Source of the DNA: Candidatus Melainabacteria bacterium GWA2_34_9
Lineage (GTDB): Bacteria; Cyanobacteriota; Vampirovibrionia; Gastranaerophilales; UBA9971
Length of the DNA: 13,425 bases
Direction: 5' to 3'
Assembly: GCA_001784535.1 (NCBI GenBank)
Contig: MFRJ01000119.1
Location: 1-13,425, forward strand
Shown here: one piece after another, positions 6,119-11,697 of the stretch
How positions within the stretch are numbered: the stretch's first letter is position 1
How the letters are laid out: the number at the start of each line of letters is the position of its first letter
Notes under the pieces: model-generated
What the model was told of the DNA's origin: nothing
Database searches by the model: none
Seen by the model: the letters and a program-made list of their open reading frames with translations, nothing else
Program-made: the position numbers and the translations under genes

Positions 6119-6505
6119 TTGGTAAACGAAAATTCTTACAAAATGGCATGTACTATAGCTAAAATTCTTGATAATAAACTCGCAAAAGATATAACAATTT
6201 TAAATATCAGAAATGTTTCTACAATAGCGGATTATTTTGTAATATGCAGCGCTGAAACAACCACTCAGGTAAGAGCTTTTTCCGGATATGTCGAAGATAT
6301 CGTCGAGAAAGTTTTTGAAGTAAATCCTAAAGGAATTGAGACAGATTTAAAAAATAGATGGCATTTGCTGGATTATGGCGATATCATCGTGCATATTATG
6401 CATAGAGAAGAAAGAGAATTTTATACAATAGAAAAATTCTGGAGTCATGCCTGCAAAATTAATCAGGAAGAATGGGAAAAAGGAGCAGCGGACTTCTCAG
6501 TTTAA
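6119..6505 (+). CDS. rsfS: Ribosomal silencing factor RsfS (Iojap family)
   Basis: RsfS binds ribosomal protein uL14 on the large subunit and blocks joining with the small subunit, lowering translation when nutrients are short. The protein is about 128 aa, a normal length. Family features are KDITILNIRNVSTIADYFVICSA, TTTQVRAFSGYVED, the WHLLDYGDIIVHIMHREEREFYTIEKFW block and an acidic tail. No ATG is available before the conserved region: an AAGGAG at 6106-6111 is followed by TTG at 6116 and TTG at 6119. I chose 6119 because its 7-base spacing is more usual than 4; the difference is one residue. A TTG start may keep expression low. The gene faces lptG, with only 15 bases between the stops and no hairpin terminator. 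In many bacteria rsfS sits next to nadD, but not here. Confidence 0.93.
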   Translation: MVNENSYKMACTIAKILDNKLAKDITILNIRNVSTIADYFVICSAETTTQVRAFSGYVEDIVEKVFEVNPKGIETDLKNRWHLLDYGDIIVHIMHREEREFYTIEKFWSHACKINQEEWEKGAADFSV

Positions 6506-6520
6506 ACTCCCGCTTCGTAT

Positions 6521-7618
6521 TTAAAGTTCTTTGTATTTGATAAGGCTGTATATTGCCGTTAATAAAATTAAATTTGGAGTCCATGCTGCTAAAAGTGGCG
6601 TAAGGACTCCTGTTTGCGCAAGCAAATCAAGAAACGGCAAAATTATGTAATAAACAAAGATTAAAGAAACGCCTATTGAGAAGCCTATGAATCTTTTTTC
6701 TCTGGGTCTGCTAAATCCTAATAAAACACCGCATACTGCAAAAAACAGACATCCCAGTGAATGAGCAAATCTCTGATAATATTTGCTTAGAGCAAATCTG
6801 TATTCATCATCCATATCAACCGATTTTAAAACAGCCATATAGTTGTTCAGCTCGGTGTTGGTCATTTCTTTTGCTCTTTTTGTTGAATAAAAAAGAAGTT
6901 TAGAAGCTTTTTCTGAAGCTTTTTCGTCCAAAATTCTCATTTTATTAAAAGGTATTATTTTTTCATAAACACCGTTTGCTGCAATTTTATATTCGATTCC
7001 TTTATTTAAAATCCAATATCCTTTTTTGATTTCAGCATTATCAGCTGTAATTATAGATTTAATGAGCGGTGTGTCAGAGCTTACAATATCAGAAAACATT
7101 AAATATTTTATTGAATAAATTGTATTTCCATTATAACCACCTATTATAAGTACATTTTTGGGTTTTCCCGTTTCGGTTTTGTCCATATATACAAAATGGC
7201 TTTGAAAAATTTCATTTTTGATTTTTTTAATTTCAAAATTACTATAAGGAATTAAATCTTTGTAGACAAAATAGCAAATCCCTGCGCCAATAATACTTAA
7301 AATTATTATCGGAACAAACAATCTCTGAACACTGACGCCGATGCCTCTTATTATGGTAAGTTCAGAATCTTTGCTCAGCCTGTCAAAAACAAATAAACTT
7401 CCTATCATTAATCCGACAGGAATGGCTTTTCCTAAAATTTCGGGGATTTCGAGGAAAAAAAGTTTTACGGCTGTTTCAAGAGTAATCTGCCCGTAAATTG
7501 TATTTCTTATAATTTTGAACAGTATTTCAGGAGATATCCAGATTACAATAAATAGAATTATCCCGACCAGAGTAGCGGTTAATACTTGTTTAAATATGTA
7601 TCTATCAAGAATAGTCAT
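6521..7618 (-). CDS. lptG: LPS export permease, LptF/LptG (YjgP/YjgQ) family
   Basis: This is a 365-aa inner-membrane permease of the LptB2FG transporter, which extracts lipopolysaccharide from the inner membrane and passes it to LptC. Three N-terminal membrane helices are visible at about 11-31, 58-78 and 101-120. A periplasmic beta-rich domain follows (about 130-275), and then three C-terminal helices, starting near HSLGCLFFAVCGVLLGF and ending in WTPNLILLTAIYSLIKY. The loop after helix 2 (FDRLSKDSELTIIRGIGVS) is the family's LptB-coupling helix. Only one such permease is encoded here, so it may act as a homodimer or pair with a copy elsewhere. The start ATG 7618 follows the lptB stop by 4 bases, suggesting coupled translation; an upstream TTG at 7645 would overlap lptB. 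It is the last gene of the operon and has no clear terminator. Confidence 0.93.
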   Translation of the reverse strand: MTILDRYIFKQVLTATLVGIILFIVIWISPEILFKIIRNTIYGQITLETAVKLFFLEIPEILGKAIPVGLMIGSLFVFDRLSKDSELTIIRGIGVSVQRLFVPIIILSIIGAGICYFVYKDLIPYSNFEIKKIKNEIFQSHFVYMDKTETGKPKNVLIIGGYNGNTIYSIKYLMFSDIVSSDTPLIKSIITADNAEIKKGYWILNKGIEYKIAANGVYEKIIPFNKMRILDEKASEKASKLLFYSTKRAKEMTNTELNNYMAVLKSVDMDDEYRFALSKYYQRFAHSLGCLFFAVCGVLLGFSRPREKRFIGFSIGVSLIFVYYIILPFLDLLAQTGVLTPLLAAWTPNLILLTAIYSLIKYKEL

Positions 7619-7622
7619 AAAC

Positions 7623-8345
7623 TTAAAGCTCAAAGTCTTCTCCAAGGTAGAATTTTTTTGCGATAGGGTTTTCAGAGACTTCCTGACTGGTACCCTTTAC
7701 CTTTATACAGCCGTCAAAAATTATATAGGCTCTGGTTGTTATAGACAAAGTAGCTTTTGGGTTGTGGTCTGTTAAAAGAACGCCAATGCCTCTATCTACA
7801 AGAGCTTTTATGTTTTGTTGAATATCAAGAATAGCAATAGGGTCAATTCCTGTAAAGGGTTCATCAAGTAAGATAAATTTAGGATCGGCTGCAAGAGCCC
7901 GTGCAATTTCAACACGTCTTCTTTCTCCCCCGGAAAGCAGTACGCTCGGACTTTTCCGTAATTTTGTAAGTCCAAAATCTTCAAGAAGAGACTCCATTTT
8001 TTCTTTTCTTTCAGGTTTTGTCAATTTTTTGTTCATTTCAAGAACAAGATCAATGTTTTCTTCAATCGTAAGTTTCCTAAAAATTGAAGTTTCTTGAGGA
8101 AGATAGCCGATTCCTGCTCTTGCTCTCATATGAATAGGCATGGAGGTTAAATCCTGACCGTCAAGAATAATTTTTCCTTCATTTGGTTTTACAAGCCCGA
8201 CAAGCATATAAAAAGTTGTGGTTTTCCCTGCGCCGTTTGGTCCAAGAAGTCCTACAACTTCTCCGGGATTTACTTCAAATGAAACCTCGTTTACGACAGT
8301 TCTGTCGTTATATATTTTTTTTAGTCCTTGTGCAATTATTGGCAT
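7623..8345 (-). CDS. lptB: LPS export ABC transporter ATP-binding protein
   Basis: LptB is the cytosolic ATPase that powers lipopolysaccharide extraction and transport. At 240 aa it has the usual length. All nucleotide-binding motifs are intact: Walker A GPNGAGKT (35-42), Q-loop Q84 in the YLPQE context, signature LSGGERRR (137-144), Walker B FILLDEP with catalytic E162, D-loop FTGIDP and H-loop H194 in LLTDHN. The YLPQETSIFRKLTIEENI and LTDHNPKATLSITTRAYII blocks are characteristic of LptB rather than of LivF/LivG-type ATPases. The start is ATG 8345, with only a weak GAG-type ribosome site. The gap from lptA is 29 bases, and lptG follows after 4 bases. Confidence 0.96.
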   Translation of the reverse strand: MPIIAQGLKKIYNDRTVVNEVSFEVNPGEVVGLLGPNGAGKTTTFYMLVGLVKPNEGKIILDGQDLTSMPIHMRARAGIGYLPQETSIFRKLTIEENIDLVLEMNKKLTKPERKEKMESLLEDFGLTKLRKSPSVLLSGGERRRVEIARALAADPKFILLDEPFTGIDPIAILDIQQNIKALVDRGIGVLLTDHNPKATLSITTRAYIIFDGCIKVKGTSQEVSENPIAKKFYLGEDFEL

Positions 8346-8374
8346 ATTTCAACTCTATTTTTCTTTCCTGTGTT

Positions 8375-9370
8375 TTAACCCTTTTTCATTTCTTTTAAGC
8401 CTTTGACCTGTGTAAATCTTGTTTTTACATTGCCTTCAGCTGTAAAATTTTTGGGGTTTACTGTTATTTCTATTTTGTCGGCTTCAACATGTCTTTCGCC
8501 TTCAATAATTTTGGCTCTTCCTGTAAAAATAATTTTATTAGGCTTACTTGAATTACTTTTCTTTGCTGCAGCTGCATCTGGAACAAAAATGGCTTTAGGT
8601 CCTGTTGCAATATATTCTTTATAATTTATTTTCACATGTCCGCTTGTAATAAGTGTTTGCGTTGTCTTATCATATTGTTGGAATTCTGATTGTATATCAA
8701 CCGGCGTGCCGTCATCAAGAATCGTTCTGGAATTTACATTTCCGTAGGCTACCATTTCGTTTGTAACAGGATTATAAAGCACATCAGCGGCTTTTATTTT
8801 ACTTTTTTCCTGATTAACTGTTACATCGCCAAGAAGTTCAACTTTTTTAAGATTGCCGTTGCCATCGATGCTTATTCTCGCTTTATTAGATATTGTATTT
8901 ATTTCCTGATAAGTTATTTTTACGTTATTAGTAGCTACTATAACATTTTTAGCTATGTCAAACTCTTGGGTATCAGCTGTTATATGGACAATGGGTTTTT
9001 TGTTTTCGAAAACAGATGATTCTGCATTGCCTTCGGCTTTAATTCTGTTTTTTAATAATGATAAACTTATTATGTTAGCTTTTACGTCGCTTTGTGAGTA
9101 GCCGTCTGTTTTAACGGCATGTGCTCCGTTCAAGAAAGTTGCTGTTTCTGTTTTGCCTGTAGCATCACTTTTTACGAGAACTTTCGGGCTTTTTACATTT
9201 ATGTTTTGATAATCTACATCTACATTGCCTTCAAAAGTTGTTGTTTTTCCGTCAAAAGTCTGTTTGTCTGCCTGAATATTAATATTTTCCGCATAAGTCA
9301 GAACCGACAAACACGTAAGAGAAATTATTCCTGTAGTAATTAATATTTTTATTATTGTTTGCTTTTTCAT
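8375..9370 (-). CDS. lptA: LptA/OstA-like periplasmic LPS transport protein with three repeats
   Basis: This is a 331-aa secreted protein, well above the roughly 185 aa of E. coli LptA. LptA forms the beta-jellyroll bridge that carries lipopolysaccharide through the periplasm. A signal peptide covers residues 1-27 (KK, hydrophobic core, TYA cleavage site). Three OstA-type units follow at about 29-118, 127-216 and 224-318. Each opens with a pattern like INIQADKQTFD / VHITADTQEFD / VDIQSEFQQYD and closes with AEGNAESS / AYGNVNSRT / AEGNVKTRF. A linker rich in Ala, Lys and Ser (265-278) interrupts the third unit. The ribosome site is poor: a GAGG lies 14 bases before the ATG. It is the second gene of the lpt operon, 36 bases after lptC. 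The assignment to LptA rests on operon position and repeats; an OstA-domain protein of another role is less likely. Confidence 0.87.
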   Translation of the reverse strand: MKKQTIIKILITTGIISLTCLSVLTYAENINIQADKQTFDGKTTTFEGNVDVDYQNINVKSPKVLVKSDATGKTETATFLNGAHAVKTDGYSQSDVKANIISLSLLKNRIKAEGNAESSVFENKKPIVHITADTQEFDIAKNVIVATNNVKITYQEINTISNKARISIDGNGNLKKVELLGDVTVNQEKSKIKAADVLYNPVTNEMVAYGNVNSRTILDDGTPVDIQSEFQQYDKTTQTLITSGHVKINYKEYIATGPKAIFVPDAAAAKKSNSSKPNKIIFTGRAKIIEGERHVEADKIEITVNPKNFTAEGNVKTRFTQVKGLKEMKKG

Positions 9371-9406
9371 TCTGTTTAAATCATCCTCGAGTTCTTAAAA
9401 TAAATT

Positions 9407-9970
9407 TTATCTATACACATAGCTGTTTGAATTTCCGCTAAGTTTGAGATTGGTAAAATCAGAATTAAATACTGATTTATCGCTTGTAGTAAGCATTTTG
9501 TCATCCTGGGTTATCTTAACGTTTCCTTTTGCTGTTATCATATCGGTTTTTCCCGCCCAGCAAATTTCTTTGGCGGTTATAAGCACATTTTTATTATTTG
9601 CAGCTTTTGCTCCATTTTTTAAAATAACTTCTTTTTTTGTGCTGTTATAAATAGCAAGAGGAGCTTCAACACTAAGAACTACAACATCATTTTTGTAAAA
9701 ATTGCCTTTTACGTTTTTTAAAGTGGCTATATCCACTCCTTTATCGTAATTTGCGCTTGTAGCTACTACTTCCCAGAATTTTTTTCCTTCAGTAGTTTCT
9801 GTGATAATTATATCTATGATTTTTACTTGTTCATTATCAACATTTTTTGTTGCTGAAGGGGTTTCTAGATTTGGTTTAACTTTTTCGCCTGAATCAGAGA
9901 AAAATACCCAAATGCTTAAAATTGTTAAAACACACAAAATAACTATAGATATTAAAGTTTTTTTAGACAT
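9407..9970 (-). CDS. lptC: LptC-like inner-membrane-anchored LPS transport protein
   Basis: LptC is a single-span inner-membrane protein that takes lipopolysaccharide from the LptB2FG pump and hands it to LptA. This 187-aa protein has the expected form: a short cytosolic KK stretch, one membrane helix at about 5-24, a polar linker (25-50) and a periplasmic beta-rich domain with OstA-like features (AKEICWAGKTDMITAKGNVKI, TSDKSVFNSDFTNLKLSG). Length fits the family. Sequence conservation in LptC is low, so the call leans on topology and on its place directly before lptA and lptB. The start is ATG 9970, with a weak GAAAG site. It is the first gene of the four-gene operon; the promoter is not clear. 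Confidence 0.85.
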   Translation of the reverse strand: MSKKTLISIVILCVLTILSIWVFFSDSGEKVKPNLETPSATKNVDNEQVKIIDIIITETTEGKKFWEVVATSANYDKGVDIATLKNVKGNFYKNDVVVLSVEAPLAIYNSTKKEVILKNGAKAANNKNVLITAKEICWAGKTDMITAKGNVKITQDDKMLTTSDKSVFNSDFTNLKLSGNSNSYVYR

Positions 9971-10052
9971 TATTCGACAGCTTTCAAAAGTTAGATTTTT
10001 CTTCTATTTAGAATAAATTTTAGCAACAACCAGATAAATTTGGTAGTAGTTT

Positions 10053-10074
10053 TTTAATATTACAAAATATTAAA
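10053..10074. repeat. Perfect 9-bp inverted repeat between lptC and the 108-aa gene
   Basis: TTTAATATT (10053-10061) and AATATTAAA (10066-10074) are exact complements across ACAA. All arm bases are A or T, so chance is not negligible. It lies 83 bases upstream of lptC and 142 bases upstream of the + strand gene. The rest of this 245-bp intergenic region shows no gene or known element. Confidence 0.35.
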
Positions 10075-10135
10075 TTGAGTTTTAATTGTTATATTTCTTT
10101 TGCCATTAGGAATTAAGGCGTTCTTGATAATTATT

Positions 10136-10141
10136 TATAAT
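10136..10141 (+). promoter_or_regulatory. Possible -10 for the 108-aa gene
   Basis: A perfect TATAAT lies 74 bases before the ATG. The -35 region at 17 bases spacing (TTAAGG) is poor. Confidence 0.35.
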
Positions 10142-10215
10142 AAACTGGACAGCAATTTTTTATTTTCAGGTTCATTTAAATAGTAGGTTAAATAATTTAA
10201 AAAAAGAAGGTAAAA

Positions 10216-10542
10216 ATGCAAATAGCTCAACCTCAACTTAAAAGTTTTGCTCAAAATTTAACCAAAAATAATGTAAGAATAATAAGCTCCAAGCTTCCTA
10301 ATGGAGAATATGCCGCAGCGTTTGTTGATAAAAAGCTTGGTTCTGCGTTTACCGGTTCTATTACGAATAAAATTAGCGAAAACCATATAGAGCGTCTTTA
10401 TACAACTGGGAAAGGAAAAACCCCAAAGGAAGCTGCATTAGTACTTATACAAAAATTGCCGAAAAAGGGAACCATTGAATTTCATAATCTTAAAGAATGG
10501 GAAAATTTAATACCTGCTAAAAGTGTTGATTACAGAATTTAG
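10216..10542 (+). CDS. Small basic protein with a HicB-like motif, function unknown
   Basis: This is a 108-aa soluble protein that I do not recognise as a whole. It has no signal peptide or membrane helix. Residues 19-81 could fold as three beta strands and a helix: NVRIISSKLPNG, EYAAAFVDK, a loop, RLYTTGKGKTPKEAALVLIQKL. The GKGKTPKEAALVLIQKL stretch resembles the G.TPEEAL..... helix of HicB-type antitoxin domains. This is a similarity of pattern only: no hicA-like toxin gene is adjacent, and no C-terminal DNA-binding ribbon-helix-helix domain is evident. The tail (89-108) is polar. The start is clear: AGAAGG lies 5 bases before ATG. The gene has a possible promoter and its own terminator, so it appears to be transcribed alone. 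It diverges from lptC and converges with the DNA methyltransferase gene. Confidence 0.72.
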   Translation: MQIAQPQLKSFAQNLTKNNVRIISSKLPNGEYAAAFVDKKLGSAFTGSITNKISENHIERLYTTGKGKTPKEAALVLIQKLPKKGTIEFHNLKEWENLIPAKSVDYRI

Positions 10543-10556
10543 TTAAGTAATTTAAT

Positions 10557-10593
10557 CAAAAAAACAAAGGATCTATGCTCCTTTATTTTTTTT
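10557..10593. terminator. Bidirectional terminator, 108-aa gene / methyltransferase
   Basis: AAAGGA (10566-10571) pairs with TCCTTT (10579-10584). A run of A lies to the left and ATTTTTTTT to the right, so it works on either strand. The methyltransferase stop codon (10583-10585) lies in the right arm. Confidence 0.8.
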
Positions 10594-11449
10594 GAAAAAT
10601 CATAATGTATTCATGTTTAAAGATATTAAAACCACCGGCTAAAGCCCGGTATCTCCAGAGATTACCTGTTCGTCCTTTGCCAATTTCGTTTCCTTCTATG
10701 TTTTTAACGATAACCGACTTTGTTTTAAAGCCTAGTTCGTTCATTTTTTGCATACAAAGAAAGCCCAAAGGAATTAATTCACCTTTTGAATATTTATCAC
10801 CTATAATTAAAGCCGCATATCTTCCGCTCTCAAGGCAGTCATACCCGTTTTTAGCCACACCTTTAAACATTTCAAGAAATTCTTCTGTTGTTTCACAATT
10901 TGAAAGGTCTTCTGCCTTATCACTAAATTTTATAATATCCGCATAAGGAGGATGAAGCACTAGAAATTGTGCTTTTTCTCTTCCGAAAGAATAAAGAGCA
11001 TTTTCGATACCCTGTTTTGCTTCCAGAGAAGTACTGTCCGCGCTTATAACTTCTACAAGATTTTTTCCGCCATGGTTTTTAATAATATCTTCAACTTGTG
11101 AAGCTAGTTCAGGTTTTAATTCTACACCGATACATTTTCTTCCCATGTTTATAGCTTCTATTGCAGAAGTTCCTGAACCTAAAAATAAGTCAAGAACAAC
11201 ATCATCTGGTTTTGTATATCTATTATAAAGCTGTTCAGCTATTTGAGGAATATAATTTCCGTGATAGTTGAATTTATGACCATTTCCTTTTGCTCTTGAG
11301 GGGAACATCCAAAGTGTGCCTGTGTCCACATGGTCATAAGCCCTCCAGTTGTTTAAATCAATATCATTGTAAGACTTTGTTTTTCTTACTGTATTTCCGC
11401 TAATAACTGTTAAGTCCACAGCGGACTTTTTATTTCTTTGTACTGCCAA
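10583..11449 (-). CDS. Solitary DNA methyltransferase, N4-cytosine/N6-adenine type
   Basis: This is a 288-aa S-adenosylmethionine-dependent DNA methyltransferase. The SAM-binding motif DLFLGSGTS is at 87-95, followed by the acidic strand CIGVEL (106-111). The catalytic motif IV appears as HPPY (166-169), a variant of (D/N/S)PP(Y/F/W) in amino-methyltransferases. A motif X-like block lies before motif I (KFNYHGNYIPQIAEQLYNRYT). The order X, I, IV fits the gamma-type arrangement. It is short, so any target-recognition region must be small, perhaps the C-terminal 100 residues. The start is TTG 11449: an in-frame TGA lies three codons upstream, a GGGAG site lies nearby, and the next ATG is codon 48. 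No restriction endonuclease gene is beside it, so it looks like an orphan enzyme with a regulatory, repair or anti-restriction role. Its target cannot be read from sequence. Confidence 0.85.
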   Translation of the reverse strand: MAVQRNKKSAVDLTVISGNTVRKTKSYNDIDLNNWRAYDHVDTGTLWMFPSRAKGNGHKFNYHGNYIPQIAEQLYNRYTKPDDVVLDLFLGSGTSAIEAINMGRKCIGVELKPELASQVEDIIKNHGGKNLVEVISADSTSLEAKQGIENALYSFGREKAQFLVLHPPYADIIKFSDKAEDLSNCETTEEFLEMFKGVAKNGYDCLESGRYAALIIGDKYSKGELIPLGFLCMQKMNELGFKTKSVIVKNIEGNEIGKGRTGNLWRYRALAGGFNIFKHEYIMIFQKK

Positions 11450-11617
11450 AATTTCTCACTCCCGCCTAATATGGTATGTGTTGCCCTAGCCTTGGTTTTT
11501 TAAAGTAACTATGATTGGTAAACCTAAATAAAAAACACAGAAATACTATAGCTGAATGTAGGGTAAATTGAATCATTATTATGGAGTATTTTTGTATCTG
11601 GTATTTATATTAACTTT

Positions 11618-11647
11618 TTGCCCTTTTTTTCTTTTAAGTAATATAAT
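11618..11647 (+). promoter_or_regulatory. Likely promoter of the penicillin-binding protein gene
   Basis: TTGCCC (11618-11623) and a perfect TATAAT (11642-11647) are separated by 18 bases, which is the best -35/-10 pair in the window. The start codon lies 50 bases downstream. The rest of the 248-bp region 11450-11697 shows no gene or known element. Confidence 0.55.
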
Positions 11648-11697
11648 TTAAATGAGAAATACTAGTATGGGATAAGAATTGAAAGAAAGATTTTGTA

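Noticed and set aside
6490..6530. Search for a terminator between the convergent rsfS and lptG genes
   Set aside because: The 15-base gap and flanking codons contain no stable hairpin with a T-run on either strand; termination there is not supported.
9381..9406. A GAGG followed directly by ATG ATT TAA in the lptC-lptA gap, looking like a two-codon leader
   Set aside because: The ATG touches the ribosome site with no spacing, so it could not be used as a start; it is more likely accidental.
11480..11525. GGTTT...AAACC pairing with an A-rich tail on the minus strand before the methyltransferase, recalling a preQ1-I riboswitch
   Set aside because: The stem is only five pairs, the loop is too long, and the conserved preQ1 loop bases are missing. 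A methyltransferase is also not a usual target.
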